A stretch of DNA of 64,000 bases from Planctomycetota bacterium (GCA_014193115.1 BJHQ01000013.1:62001-126000); one strand, 5' to 3'. Positions 1 to 9,470 are shown, counted from the stretch's first letter. Numbers and translations: made by a program. The notes: generated by a model from the sequence alone, not told the origin.

Positions 1-172
1 GGCGGATGGCGCTGGGCGCCGCGAACCACGATTCGTGGGACAGCGAATCGAGCACCACCAGATCGACCTTTGGGGTGAAGCCGGGAACGCGGAACAGTTC
101 GCGTCGCGGCATGGCCAGGACCAGGGGTTCTTCGTGGGCTGCGCTCGGGACGGGGGATGCTTCCTGGGTCAT
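1..172 (-). CDS. N-terminal part of an unidentified protein, cut by the window start
   Basis: An open frame starts with ATG at 172 on the minus strand and runs off the window edge. The 57 visible residues include LAMPRRELFRVPGF followed by a V-D-L-V-V-L-D stretch. The composition looks like real coding sequence and no other frame is better here. An in-frame GTG fifteen bases upstream is an alternative start and has a GGAGG-like sequence further upstream. The motif faintly recalls a group of Nudix-like proteins with a P-R-x-x-L-F start, but this is only an impression and I do not assign a function. Confidence 0.55.
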   Translation of the reverse strand, partial: MTQEASPVPSAAHEEPLVLAMPRRELFRVPGFTPKVDLVVLDSLSHESWFAAPSAIR

Positions 173-250
173 GGCGGCGAGTTCCACGTCTGGAAACTAC
201 CTCCATTCGACCGCGGCGCCAAGTCCGCCCCCGGTGTCCGGGAAGCTGCG

Positions 251-410
251 GAGCGCAGCCAGCGGGCTCCGGAGCGCCGCACTCCGTGCGGCCGGTGGCA
301 TGGTGTCCGCGATGTGGTGGAGCGCAGCCAGCGGGCCCCCGGAGCGCCGCATTCAGTGCGGCCGGTGGCATGGTGTCCGCGATGCGGTGGAGCTCAGCCA
401 GCGGGCCGGG
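251..410. repeat. 70-bp tandem repeat carrying a REP-like hairpin
   Basis: A 70-bp unit runs 251-320, again 321-390, and starts a third time to about 410. Each full unit holds a hairpin. The first is GCCGCAC-TCC-GTGCGGC at 276-292. The second is GCCGCA-TTCAG-TGCGGC at 346-362, where a base change keeps the pairing as a wobble. The same hairpin with the same left flank (CGGAGCG) recurs at 11251-11273. It lies in the divergent gap between the partial gene and the AI-2E-family gene. Confidence 0.8.
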
Positions 411-444
411 GTTGGGCCGTGCCGCAGATGCATAGGTTCCGGCC

Positions 445-1554
445 ATGCCCTCCTCCCAATGGTCCGCGCTGCTGCCCCACATCGGCCTGTGGCTGTTGGC
501 GGCGGGTTTCGCCGCGGGCCTGGTGGTGGTGCTGTGGCCGGTGCTGCCGACCTTGCTGGTGGCCTTGGCGGTGGCGGCCCTGACCGAACCGGTGGTCTTC
601 CGCCCATGGGATGACCGGCTCGGGCGCTGGCTGCCGCGCTGGGATCCCGCCGCTCGGCGCTGGTGCGCCGCCATGATCGCCGCCGTCTTGCTGGCGGCCT
701 TCGCTGGAGCAGCGGTGCTGGTGGTGCTGTGGGCCCTGCTCGGCTCGTTCTGGGCCACGGTCGAGGGCGTGATCGGCATTGCCATACAAGATGGCGAACG
801 GATCCAGGCGGTGGCGACACGGGTCGGCGGACGAGTGGCTGATCTCGCCGCATTGTACGGCCAAGGCGTGATCGACGCCCAGGCCATCGGCGCTGAAGTC
901 CAGGCCGTGCTGGCGCGGACCCGGGTCGGGCCCGAAGTCCTGCAATATCTCATCACCGGTACCGGCGGGTTTCTCGCCCGTGCCGCGTTGGTCCTGGTCA
1001 CGGTCTTCTATCTGTTCAGCCAAGGTCCGGGCTTGGTCGGCTGGGTCGCCCGCTGGCTGCCCTTGGATGCTGCCGGGTTGGCCCTGGTCGCCCGGCGCTA
1101 CCGCGCCACCGCCTATCACCTGCTTGCCCACATCATCGCCCGGGCCATGGCCCATGGCCTGGGCCTGGGCCTGATCGCCTGGGGTATCGCCGGATTCAAT
1201 GGAGTTTTGGTGGCGGTGGCGGCCGGGTTGCTCGCCCTTTTGCCGTTGGTTGGTCCGTTGGTTGCCTGGCTGCCCCTGGCCGGCCTGATCTGGTCAAAAG
1301 GCCATCCGCTGTTGGCGATCGCCTTCGCGGTGTGCGGCTATCTGTGGACCTGGCTGGTCGAACGGCTGTTCCGCCGGGTCGCCGCCAGTCTAGGCACTGA
1401 TGCGCTGTGGATCGAGTTCCTGGTGTTTCTCGGCCTGGTTGGGGGAGTCATCGCCCATGGGCCGGCAGGCTTGGTGCTTGGCCCAGCCGCGGTGCTGGGC
1501 GCGATCGTCGCCGCCCAGCTGATCCGCCAGGTCTACTGGGCTGAATCAGATTGA
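445..1554 (+). CDS. AI-2E family transporter-like membrane protein
   Basis: The 369-residue product is mostly hydrophobic. It has about eight predicted membrane segments: a pair at the N-terminus (about 10-45), one near 75-105, and a cluster from about 170 to the C-terminus. A less hydrophobic loop around residues 110-165 is the usual place of the extramembrane region in the AI-2E transporter (PerM/YdiK) family, and the length is typical. Members export small molecules or serve as ion-coupled carriers; the substrate cannot be inferred. The ATG at 445 fits the first membrane segment. The gene ends 55 bases before the kinase and could be cotranscribed with it. Confidence 0.8.
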   Translation: MPSSQWSALLPHIGLWLLAAGFAAGLVVVLWPVLPTLLVALAVAALTEPVVFRPWDDRLGRWLPRWDPAARRWCAAMIAAVLLAAFAGAAVLVVLWALLGSFWATVEGVIGIAIQDGERIQAVATRVGGRVADLAALYGQGVIDAQAIGAEVQAVLARTRVGPEVLQYLITGTGGFLARAALVLVTVFYLFSQGPGLVGWVARWLPLDAAGLALVARRYRATAYHLLAHIIARAMAHGLGLGLIAWGIAGFNGVLVAVAAGLLALLPLVGPLVAWLPLAGLIWSKGHPLLAIAFAVCGYLWTWLVERLFRRVAASLGTDALWIEFLVFLGLVGGVIAHGPAGLVLGPAAVLGAIVAAQLIRQVYWAESD

Positions 1555-1609
1555 TCCGCCTACCTGGCACGCATTGAACCTTTTGGCGCCCGCAGACATT
1601 GCCCCGGCC

Positions 1610-4066
1610 ATGGCCGATGACCCGTTGCAGACGCTGGCGCCGCGCACCGTCCTCGACCGGGCGGTGGACAAGGGGCTGATCTCCCCCGAGATCGCCAAGG
1701 ACATCGGTGGACGCAGCTCATCCGGAGCCGAGGCCGCGGATCTGCTGGTGACCGAAGGATTCCTGACCCGCCACCTGGTGGCCACGGTGCTCAGCACCCA
1801 CACCCCGGCGACCAACATCACTGCGATCCAGCAGCCGGTCGAGATCAGCGGCTTCGTCATCACCGGCGTCCTCGGCCAGGGCGGCATGGGCACCGTCTAC
1901 CGGGCGACCCAGCGGTCCCTCGGCCGGCAGGTGGCGCTGAAGGTGATCAGCCCGGAGAGCGCCGCCGATCCGGAATTCGCCGAGCGTTTCCTGCGCGAAG
2001 CGCGCTCCGCCGGCAGCATCAGCCATCCCAACGTCATCACCTGCTTCGACGCCGGCATCGACAAAGGCCAGCCGTACATGGCGCTGGAGCTGGTCACTGG
2101 CGGTGACGCCGCTCAGAAGGCGCGCAAGACCAACAACCGGCTCAGCGAGCGTGAAACCCTGCGCATCGGCATCGACTGCGCCCGCGGCCTGATCGCCATC
2201 CGCCGCGCCGGGCTGATCCATCGCGACATCAAACCGTCGAACATCTTCATCACCGAGGACGGCATCGCCAAGCTCGCCGATCTCGGCCTGGCCCGGTCCT
2301 CGGCCGGCGACGACCGCATGACCATGACCGGCCGGGCCATGGGCACGCCGGCCTTCATGTCGCCGGAGCAGGCCCAGGGCCTGGCCGATGTGGATATCCG
2401 CAGCGATATCTGCGCCCTTGGCGGCACTTTGTTCTGCCTGCTCACCGGCAGCCTGCCGTACCATGGCGCCACCACCTGGGTGGTGGTGGCCAAGGTCATG
2501 AACGACCCGGTGCCCGACCCGCGGGCCTTGGTGCCAGAGGTCAGCGCCGCCGCCGCCGCGGTGGTGATGAAGGCGATGGCCAAGGATCGGGCGCAGCGCT
2601 ATCAGGATCCTGAGGCTTTGCTCGCCGATCTTGAACTGGTCCTCGCTGGTTCCCAGCCGAAGTTGGCCGAACCGACCAGCCAGATCGGAACTGCCCGCGC
2701 CACGCGCGCCGACGCTACCCAGGCGACCATCGCCCTGCGCGAGGCGCCCACCGTCATCCGGCCGCCGAGCACCCAGATGATGCCGCCGCCGGAAGCGCCA
2801 GCGTCTTCGCCGGCGAAGCGGTCCTGGTCGCCGGTCGGCTTGGGCCTGGCCGCAGGGCTCGCCGGCGCCGCCATCACCACCTTTCTGCTGCTTCCTGGTC
2901 GCGTTCCGGCGCCGCCATCGGAATCCCCGCCAGCAACGGCCAACCCGGTCGGCGGCGCCGCCGCCGCTCCGACCGCCGCCGCCGCCAGTCCGGCCGCGGT
3001 CAAGCTGTGCGATCAATGGCGGGAACGTCTGCTCGCCGCCGGTCTGCGCTGCACGGTCGAGGCCACCGCCGAAAACATCGCGATTTCAGCGGTGGATCCT
3101 GGAACCACTAGTCTGGCCCCGCTGGCTGACGCGCCGGTCGAGCGCCTCGACTTGACCGGCTGCCTGCGCCTGACCGATCTGACTCCGCTGGCAAGAATGC
3201 CGCTGCGCCGGCTGCTGCTCAACGGCTGCGTCAAGCTCGAACGGCTCGATGGCCTGGAAAAAACGCCCCTGGCCGAACTCGACGCCAGCGGCTGCACCGC
3301 GCTGGTCGATCTGACCGCCCTGCGCGGCCGGCCGTTGACCTGGCTGAGCCTGTCCGGCTGCACCAGCCTGAAGCGCCTGTCGGGCATCGAAGGCGCGCCG
3401 CTGACCCGGCTTGATCTGAGCGATTGCCATCAGCTCGAGGGCGACCTCGCGGCGCTGCACGCGATGCCGCTGCGCGAACTGGTCCTGGCGCGCTGCACCC
3501 GGCTGCCGTCGATCACCGGGCTGTCCAGCCCGGCTCTGGCTGAATGTGACGCTCGGGGCTGCGAAAACTTGCGCGGCGACCTGACCGCGTTGAAAGGCAC
3601 GGCGCTGACCCGGCTGAACCTGTCCGGCTGCGTGCGCCTGGAGCGGATCAGCGGCATCGAGCAGTTGCCGCTGATCGATCTCGATCTGGGCGGCTGCGAT
3701 CGCCTGGCTGCGCCTGAGATGCCCGGCGTGCGCAAACCGACGCCGCTCCACCAGCTCGCCGGTCTGGCCTCGCTGCGCCGCCTGAGCCTGGCGAAATGCA
3801 GCTGGGTGCGGGATCTCGCGCCCCTGGCCAGCCTGCGCCTGACCAGACTCGATTTGAGCGGTTGCGGCGATCTGGATGGGGATCTGAAGGGCTTGGCGCT
3901 GATGCCGCTGGAGTTCCTCGACCTGACCAATTGCAGCGATCTTGACGCCCTGACCGGCCTGGAGAATGCCCCGCTCAAACGCCTGGTGGTGCGCGGCGCC
4001 AGCGGGATCAGCGGGAAAAAACTGGAACCGGTGCTGGGCAAGCCCGACCTGGTGATCGAACGCTGA
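1610..4066 (+). CDS. Membrane Ser/Thr protein kinase with C-terminal leucine-rich repeats
   Basis: The 818-residue PknB-type kinase has a short N-terminal segment (1-80), then the kinase domain (about 80-345). The glycine loop GQGGMGTVY lies near 89-97 and the lysine in V-A-L-K near 111. The catalytic HRDIKPSN is near 204-211, DLG replaces DFG near 224, and GTPAFMSPEQ follows. A proline/alanine-rich linker leads to one membrane helix (about 408-430). The outside part is about a dozen leucine-rich repeats of the L-x-x-L-D-L-S-G-C type. All catalytic residues are present, so it should be active, with the repeats as a probable extracytoplasmic sensor. ATG 1610 is preferred over the in-frame TTG at 1574. 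Confidence 0.9.
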   Translation: MADDPLQTLAPRTVLDRAVDKGLISPEIAKDIGGRSSSGAEAADLLVTEGFLTRHLVATVLSTHTPATNITAIQQPVEISGFVITGVLGQGGMGTVYRATQRSLGRQVALKVISPESAADPEFAERFLREARSAGSISHPNVITCFDAGIDKGQPYMALELVTGGDAAQKARKTNNRLSERETLRIGIDCARGLIAIRRAGLIHRDIKPSNIFITEDGIAKLADLGLARSSAGDDRMTMTGRAMGTPAFMSPEQAQGLADVDIRSDICALGGTLFCLLTGSLPYHGATTWVVVAKVMNDPVPDPRALVPEVSAAAAAVVMKAMAKDRAQRYQDPEALLADLELVLAGSQPKLAEPTSQIGTARATRADATQATIALREAPTVIRPPSTQMMPPPEAPASSPAKRSWSPVGLGLAAGLAGAAITTFLLLPGRVPAPPSESPPATANPVGGAAAAPTAAAASPAAVKLCDQWRERLLAAGLRCTVEATAENIAISAVDPGTTSLAPLADAPVERLDLTGCLRLTDLTPLARMPLRRLLLNGCVKLERLDGLEKTPLAELDASGCTALVDLTALRGRPLTWLSLSGCTSLKRLSGIEGAPLTRLDLSDCHQLEGDLAALHAMPLRELVLARCTRLPSITGLSSPALAECDARGCENLRGDLTALKGTALTRLNLSGCVRLERISGIEQLPLIDLDLGGCDRLAAPEMPGVRKPTPLHQLAGLASLRRLSLAKCSWVRDLAPLASLRLTRLDLSGCGDLDGDLKGLALMPLEFLDLTNCSDLDALTGLENAPLKRLVVRGASGISGKKLEPVLGKPDLVIER

Positions 4067-4304
4067 ACCGCTGCGCCGAACGCCGCGATCCGCATTCAAA
4101 CCAGAACTTTCGAGTCCGAGCAGCGCTGAGGCGGGTCTCGCCCAGTCAACAGAGCCGGTCCAGCAAACGTACCAGATTTTGCAGCGCGCCAGGAAGGCCC
4201 GCCGGTCACCGAGCCCGGTGCGCTCCCTTCCATTCCCTGCCTGACCCGACCGCTCATGCTTCCAACCGCTGTTCCCTGACCGACTCAACCCGACCAGACC
4301 GCCC
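4067..4304. other. Intergenic gap upstream of the modA-like gene
   Basis: This gap separates the kinase from the molybdate-type operon. I see no convincing gene, hairpin terminator or riboswitch. A T-loop-like word (TTCGAGTCC, near 4109) has no tRNA around it. The promoter of the mod operon must lie here or further upstream. Confidence 0.4.
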
Positions 4305-5801
4305 ATGCATCGTTCCATTGCCCTGCTGATCGCCACGGTGTTGGCGGTGACCGCCGTCCATGGCGCTGAACTCACCATCCTCTGCGCTGCCGGCCTGCGC
4401 AAACCAGCCGAAGCGGCGGCGGCAACCTACACCGCCGCCACCGGCACCCAGGTCCGCTTCCAGTTCGCCGGTTCCGGCCAATTGATGGGCGTGCTGGCTG
4501 CCGGCGCCCCTGCCGACCTGGTCCTGGTCGGCGATGGCTCCTACCTGACCATCGGCCGCGAGCGCAAGGTCCTGCGCGAGGGCATTCCGCTGGCGAGCCA
4601 GCATCCGGTGATCGCGGTCCGGGCCGGTAATCCCGCCAAGGTCGCCGGACTCGAGACATTGCTCGCCGGCACGGTGAAATTCTCCTTGGCCAATCCCGAG
4701 GCCGCCAGCATCGGCCGGACCCTCAAGGTCGGCTTGGGCGAGCGCTGGCCGGCCCTGGCCAAGGCCGCCACCGTGACCAAGCCGACGGTCACCGAGCTGG
4801 TGAATGACCTCCAGGTCGGCTCGGTGGATGCGGCCGTGGTGTGGAACTCCACCATCGCCGGCCTGCCTGGCCTGATGGCGGTCGAGGACCCGGCCCTGGC
4901 CAAGCTGGAGGAAACCCCGATCGCCGCGGTCTCCGCCAGTACCAAGCAGCCGTCCGTGGCTTTGGCCTTCGCCCGCTGGCTGGCTTCGCCTGAACACGGC
5001 GGCCCAGCCTGGACCGCGGCCGGCTTCACCGCCAAGGCTGGAGACATCTGGGCGGTCAAACCGGTGCTGTCGCTCTATGCTGGCAGCGTGAACCGCCTAG
5101 GAATTCAGGCCACTCTGAAGGAATTCGAGGAGCGCGAGGGGGTCGAGATCACCACCAAATTCAACGGCTGCGGAATCCTCTGCGCCGAGATGAAGCTGCT
5201 CGACGATGCGGCAATGCCGGATGCCTATTACGCCTGCGACATCTGTTTTGTCGCCCCGGTGGCCAAGCAGTTCCCCACCGCCGTGATCCTGACCGAGGCT
5301 GACATCGTGATCGCCGTGCCCAAGGGCAATCCCAAGGGGATCAAGGATCTAGCCGACCTCGCCAAGCCCGGCATCCGCCTGGGGATCGGGAACCACCGGC
5401 AATCGACCCTGGGCTACATGACCGACCGCATGCTCGATGCCGCCGGAATCAAAGCGGCGGTCTTGGCCAATGCGGTCAGCCAGGTGCCGGTGGGAGACCT
5501 CCTGGTCACCCAGTTGCGCGCCGGCACCCTCGACGCTGCCATCGTCTACAACACCAATGCCAAGCCCCAGGCCGAGACCCTGGACACCATCCCGCTGCTG
5601 GTGCCCGGCGCCCGGGCGATGCAACCCTTCGCGGTCCGCGCACTCAGCCCACGGGCGCAATTGGCTGGTCGTCTGCTCGAAGCCCTGGTGGCCAATCGGG
5701 CTCGCTTCGAGTCTGCCGGCTTCCGCTGGCGAGCCGACGGCACTCCGGTCCCGAGCTCCAAATTCTCCGCTGATCCGGCCGATGCCAACCGGCCGAAGTG
5801 A
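4305..5801 (+). CDS. modA: Molybdate-type ABC binding protein with two tandem substrate-binding domains
   Basis: The 498-residue protein starts with a signal peptide (about 1-20). Two periplasmic binding modules of about 230 residues follow. The first (about 21-245) has the ModA-like start ELTILCAAGLRKPAEAA and a G-S-G-Q-L motif. The second (about 255-480) starts V-L-S-L-Y-A-G-S-V and carries four cysteines in N-G-C-G-I-L-C and Y-A-C-D-I-C. Ordinary ModA proteins have one such module in about 250 residues. It heads an operon with modB (overlap of 20 bases) and modC, which supports oxyanion import; molybdate, tungstate or a related anion are all possible. Confidence 0.85.
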   Translation: MHRSIALLIATVLAVTAVHGAELTILCAAGLRKPAEAAAATYTAATGTQVRFQFAGSGQLMGVLAAGAPADLVLVGDGSYLTIGRERKVLREGIPLASQHPVIAVRAGNPAKVAGLETLLAGTVKFSLANPEAASIGRTLKVGLGERWPALAKAATVTKPTVTELVNDLQVGSVDAAVVWNSTIAGLPGLMAVEDPALAKLEETPIAAVSASTKQPSVALAFARWLASPEHGGPAWTAAGFTAKAGDIWAVKPVLSLYAGSVNRLGIQATLKEFEEREGVEITTKFNGCGILCAEMKLLDDAAMPDAYYACDICFVAPVAKQFPTAVILTEADIVIAVPKGNPKGIKDLADLAKPGIRLGIGNHRQSTLGYMTDRMLDAAGIKAAVLANAVSQVPVGDLLVTQLRAGTLDAAIVYNTNAKPQAETLDTIPLLVPGARAMQPFAVRALSPRAQLAGRLLEALVANRARFESAGFRWRADGTPVPSSKFSADPADANRPK

Positions 5802-6648
5802 CCGGGAAGCGCCGGGCCGGACTTGGCGCCGGGCCGGACCCGACTGGCCATTCTGGACGGTGGTGGCGGCTGTCGCTGGCGCGTACCTGATCTTGATCGT
5901 GGCGATGATCGGGGCTGATGCGGCTTGGACCACTCCGGGACAGCTGTGGTCGGCCCTGGGCAATGAAGAGATCGCGTTCAGCATCCGCCTCAGCCTGTTC
6001 ACCTGCACCATCGCGGCCCTGCTTTCGCTGGTGGTGGCGGTGCCTGCCGGGTATCTGCTCTCGCGCGGGGATTTTCCGGGTCGGGCCCTGGTCGATGTGA
6101 TCGTCGACATCCCCATCGTGCTTCCACCGTTGGTGATCGGGCTGTCTTTGCTGATCCTGTTCCGCTTGCCGCTGCCATGGACCGGCGACCCGCCGGTCCG
6201 CCTCAACGATGTGCTGCCTTTAACCTATACGGTTGGCGGGGTGATCCTCGCCCAGTTCACGGTCGGCGCCGCCTTTGCCGTGCGGACCATGCGCGCGACC
6301 TTTGACCACCTGCCGCGCCGGCCCGAAGACGTGGCCCGGGTCCTGGGCTGCAGCCGGGCTGGAGCGGTGTGGCGGGTGACGCTGCCCGCGGCCCGCCGCG
6401 GGATGGTCACCGCCTTCACCCTGGCCTGGGCCAGATCCCTGGGGGAATTCGGTCCGATCCTGGTCTTTGCCGGGGCCACCCGGATGCGCACCGAGGTCAT
6501 GCCGACCACGGTGTTCCTCGAACTGTCCGTGGGCAATCTCGAACCGGCCATCGCCGTGTCTTTGCTCATGGTGCTGTTGTCGATCGCGGTGATGCTGGTG
6601 CTGCGCTGGGCCGGTGATCAGGGCGGAGCCAGCCATGATCGCCTGTGA
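5782..6648 (+). CDS. modB: Molybdate-type ABC transporter permease
   Basis: The 288-residue inner-membrane protein has about six membrane segments. It carries the permease coupling motif, seen as E-D-V-A-R-V-L-G-C-S followed by the conserved W-A-R-S-L-G-E-F-G-P, typical of the ModB/CysT/CysW family. The chosen ATG at 5782 lies inside the end of modA, which suggests translational coupling. The open frame extends further upstream, but that stretch is the overlap with modA and reads as non-coding. The gene overlaps modC by 14 bases. Confidence 0.88.
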   Translation: MPTGRSDREAPGRTWRRAGPDWPFWTVVAAVAGAYLILIVAMIGADAAWTTPGQLWSALGNEEIAFSIRLSLFTCTIAALLSLVVAVPAGYLLSRGDFPGRALVDVIVDIPIVLPPLVIGLSLLILFRLPLPWTGDPPVRLNDVLPLTYTVGGVILAQFTVGAAFAVRTMRATFDHLPRRPEDVARVLGCSRAGAVWRVTLPAARRGMVTAFTLAWARSLGEFGPILVFAGATRMRTEVMPTTVFLELSVGNLEPAIAVSLLMVLLSIAVMLVLRWAGDQGGASHDRL

Positions 6649-7270
6649 AGGGCTCTCCATCCGCCAAGGCCAGTTCCGGATCGATGGTATTTCCCTGAAC
6701 ATCCCGATGGGCGCCTATGGTGTGCTGATGGGCGCCACCGGCTGCGGCAAGACCACGGTGCTGGAGGCGATCTGCGGCCTCCGCCGGCCTGCTGCTGGAA
6801 GGATCCTGGTGGCCGGCGAGGAGGTCACCCACCGCCCTCCTGGGGCTCGGGGACTCGGCTATGTGCCTCAGGACGGAGCGCTGTTCCCGACCATGGATGT
6901 GCGCAGCCACCTGGCCTTCGCCCCCCGGGTCCAAGGTTGGCCTCGATCCGCCATCGCTGCCCGGGCCGCCGATCTGGCCGGACGCCTGGGCATCGGCCAC
7001 CTGCTCGACCGCCGGGTCCAGGGCCTGTCGGGCGGTGAACGCCAGCGGGTTGCCCTCGGTCGGGCCTTGGCTGCCCGCCCCGCCGCCCTGCTGATGGATG
7101 AGCCGTTGTCCGCCCTCGATGAATCCGCCCGCGCTGGAATGATCACCCTGCTCAGGGCGATCCAACGGGATGAAGGCGTGACCGTCCTCCACGTGACCCA
7201 CAACCCGATCGAGGCCGAAGCCCTGGCCGATCTCCGTCTGACCTTGGCGGACGGCCGGATTTCCGGTTGA
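6635..7270 (+). CDS. modC: Molybdate-type ABC transporter ATP-binding protein, short form
   Basis: The 211-residue ATPase has Walker A GATGCGKT (33-40), the signature LSGGERQR (131-138), Walker B LLMDEP (152-157) and the switch histidine in VTHNP. It is much shorter than E. coli ModC (about 350 residues) because the C-terminal molybdate-binding (TOBE/MOP) domain is missing. Feedback sensing by that domain is therefore not expected. ATG 6635 is preferred over an in-frame start at 6614 because the ABC fold begins there and a purine-rich GGGCGGAG precedes it. Last gene of the mod operon. Confidence 0.88.
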   Translation: MIACEGLSIRQGQFRIDGISLNIPMGAYGVLMGATGCGKTTVLEAICGLRRPAAGRILVAGEEVTHRPPGARGLGYVPQDGALFPTMDVRSHLAFAPRVQGWPRSAIAARAADLAGRLGIGHLLDRRVQGLSGGERQRVALGRALAARPAALLMDEPLSALDESARAGMITLLRAIQRDEGVTVLHVTHNPIEAEALADLRLTLADGRISG

Positions 7271-7272
7271 AC

Positions 7273-7288
7273 CGGAGCAGAGGCTCCG
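7273..7288. terminator. Hairpin between convergent modC and cysA
   Basis: A six-base-pair stem, CGGAGC-AGAG-GCTCCG, followed by a short T/C run (CTTTC), sits in the 21-base gap between two convergent operons. It could end transcription from both sides. Confidence 0.6.
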
Positions 7289-7291
7289 CTT

Positions 7292-8311
7292 TCACCCGCC
7301 GTGGAGCTGGAACTTGCGGAATCCGACGAACACCTGATCTCCCTGCTTCAGTCCCAGTTCGCCGTGGCGTTCATGGCTGATCTCGGCGTCGATGTGCTGG
7401 GGTTTGCCGGTCTGCTCCAGGTCGATCCGCACCACCGGCCCGGCGGTGGCGACCAGCCGGACCACCGCTGGCAAGGTGCTGACCTGGTCTGCGCTTCGGC
7501 TGATCTCGATGTCGTGGGGCCGGACGTAGCGGGCTGAATTCACTCCGGCGGATGCCGACGGATCCGGGAAGACATTGACGCTGCCGAGGAAGGAGTGGAC
7601 GAACGGCGTCGCGGGATGCAGGTACACCTGTTCCGGCGTTCCCTGCTGCTCGATCCGGCCCTGATTGAACACCACCACCCGGTCGGCGACCTCCAGCGCT
7701 TCTTCTTGGTCGTGGGTGACGAAGACGCTGGTGATCCCGACCTCGTCGTGGAGCCGGCGCAGCCAGCGGCGGAGGTCCTTGCGCACCTGGGCGTCGAGGG
7801 CGCCGAACGGCTCGTCGAGCAGCAGCACCCGCGGCTCCACCGCCAAGGCCCTGGCCAGGGCGACGCGTTGGCGCTGGCCGCCAGACAGCTGGTGCGGCAG
7901 GCGGTCGGCGTAACCGTCGAGCTGGATCAGCCGCAGCAATTCCAGCGCCCGGGCCTGGGCCGCTGCCCGGGTCGGGCGTTCAGCGCGGGGTTTGACCTCC
8001 AGGCCGAAGCGGATGTTCTCGATCACGTTCATGTGCCGGAACAAGGCGTAATGCTGGAAGACGAACCCGACCCGGCGCTGCTGCGGCGCGGTGGTGGTGG
8101 CGTCGTGACCGTGCAGCTCGACCGTGCCCGCATCGGCCACATCCAGCCCGGCGACGATGCGCAGCAGCGTGGTCTTGCCTGAACCCGACGGCCCGAGCAG
8201 CGCGACCAGCTCGCCGTCGGCGATGTCGAGATCGACCCCGTCGAGGGCGGTGAACCGGCTGCCGTCGGCCCGACGGAAGCGCTTGGTCAGGGAACGGACG
8301 CGAATCGACAT
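7292..8311 (-). CDS. cysA: Sulfate/thiosulfate ABC transporter ATP-binding protein
   Basis: The 339-residue protein has Walker A GPSGSGKT (40-47), the signature LSGGQRQR (about 138), Walker B LLLDEP and the switch motif VTHDQ. A C-terminal extension from about 240 carries the F-L-G-S-V-N-V-F and Y-V-R-P-H-D-I-E-I motifs typical of CysA. ATG 8311, with AAAGGT upstream, is chosen over an in-frame start at 8344. The gene lies 112 bases downstream of cysW. That gap holds a copy of the short element GGCGCCAAAACGCC. Confidence 0.93.
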   Translation of the reverse strand: MSIRVRSLTKRFRRADGSRFTALDGVDLDIADGELVALLGPSGSGKTTLLRIVAGLDVADAGTVELHGHDATTTAPQQRRVGFVFQHYALFRHMNVIENIRFGLEVKPRAERPTRAAAQARALELLRLIQLDGYADRLPHQLSGGQRQRVALARALAVEPRVLLLDEPFGALDAQVRKDLRRWLRRLHDEVGITSVFVTHDQEEALEVADRVVVFNQGRIEQQGTPEQVYLHPATPFVHSFLGSVNVFPDPSASAGVNSARYVRPHDIEISRSADQVSTLPAVVRLVATAGPVVRIDLEQTGKPQHIDAEISHERHGELGLKQGDQVFVGFRKFQLHGG

Positions 8312-8423
8312 GCCGACCTTTCTGATGGACTGCCAAGGCGCCAAAACGCCAGGATGCCGTGAAGATACCGGTCAGGCGACTGACCTGACCACCAGTTGCT
8401 TCCCGATACGGTGCGCTGGCGAT

Positions 8424-9470
8424 TCATGCCGTGCGTCGATTATGGCCAGATCGCCACTCGACCAGCGCCTTGAGCGCCAGAGTCACCAAGGCGAGCATGG
8501 CGAGCAGCGAGGCCACCGCGAACGCAGCCGCGTACTGGTATTCGTTGAACAGGATTTCGATGTGCAGCGGCATGGTCGTGGTCTGGCCGCGGATATGACC
8601 GCTGACCACGCTGACCGCGCCGAACTCGCCCATGGCCCGGGCGTTGCACAGGATCAGCCCATAGAGCAAACCCCATTTCACGTTGGGCAAGGTGATCCGC
8701 CAGAAGATGGTCCAGCCACCTGCGCCCAGGCTGAGCGCTGCTTGCTCCTCCTCCTGGCCCACCGATTGCATCACCGGGATCAGTTCCCGGGCGACGAACG
8801 GGAAGGTGATAAATGCGGTGGCGAGGATGATGCCCGGCGATGCGAAGACCACCGGAAATTCATGACCTGACGCCAACCACGCCAGCACCTTGGGATCGGA
8901 GAACCAGAACAACCCGGCTAACGCTGTGGTCACCGCGAGCCCGATCCACCAGCCGAGTCCCGGCCGGCGGCCCAGAGCCCAGCGACCGTCCGCCAGCGCC
9001 CAACTCAAGATGCCCCAGGTCAACCACAAGAAAGGAATCGCGGTCGCGATGTGCAGCGCAATTGGCCAGAGCCAGGCGACCGGTGCGCCTTTGGCCCAGC
9101 CCTGGGCTCCGAACAGCAGCACGAAGACCAGTCCGGCGATCACCGGCGACACCGCGAAGGGCAGATCGATCAAGGTCAGCAGCAGGGATTTCCCTGGGAA
9201 TTTGAATCGGGTGACGGTCCACGCCGCGGCCAGGCCGAACACCGTATTGAGCGCCAGTGAAACGCCGGCGGCAAGCAGGGTGAGACGGATCGCAGCCTGG
9301 GCGACCGGGTCGGTGATGGCATGGAAATAAACGCCAACGCCTTGGCGGAAGGCCTCATACACCACCACCGCCAACGGCAGCAGCAGGAAACCGCAGAGGA
9401 ACGTGACGACAATGGCGATCAGCAGCCAACGCAGCCAGATCGGCTCAGTCAGCCCGGGACGGTCGCTCAT
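8424..9470 (-). CDS. cysW: Sulfate/thiosulfate ABC transporter permease CysW with an internal insertion
   Basis: The 348-residue permease has the family motifs F-P-G-K-S-L-L-L-T (91-99), LLFGAQGW (118-125), T-F-P-F-V-A-R-E-L-I-P (222-232) and N-A-R-A-M-G-E-F-G-A. Usual CysW proteins are about 290 residues. The extra length is a block between LLFGAQGW and A-S-P-G-I-I-L-A-T, about residues 129-195, which is hydrophobic and tryptophan-rich and could form two more membrane helices. The start overlaps the stop of the preceding small ORF by four bases (ATGA), so translation is probably coupled. Confidence 0.9.
   Translation of the reverse strand: MSDRPGLTEPIWLRWLLIAIVVTFLCGFLLLPLAVVVYEAFRQGVGVYFHAITDPVAQAAIRLTLLAAGVSLALNTVFGLAAAWTVTRFKFPGKSLLLTLIDLPFAVSPVIAGLVFVLLFGAQGWAKGAPVAWLWPIALHIATAIPFLWLTWGILSWALADGRWALGRRPGLGWWIGLAVTTALAGLFWFSDPKVLAWLASGHEFPVVFASPGIILATAFITFPFVARELIPVMQSVGQEEEQAALSLGAGGWTIFWRITLPNVKWGLLYGLILCNARAMGEFGAVSVVSGHIRGQTTTMPLHIEILFNEYQYAAAFAVASLLAMLALVTLALKALVEWRSGHNRRTA

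Noticed and set aside
1-640. Plus-strand frames over the first 600 bases
   Set aside because: They run through the 70-bp repeat and antisense to the partial gene; no family resemblance.
4100-4130. tRNA, from a T-loop-like TTCGAGTCC
   Set aside because: No acceptor, anticodon or D-arm pairing can be found around it.
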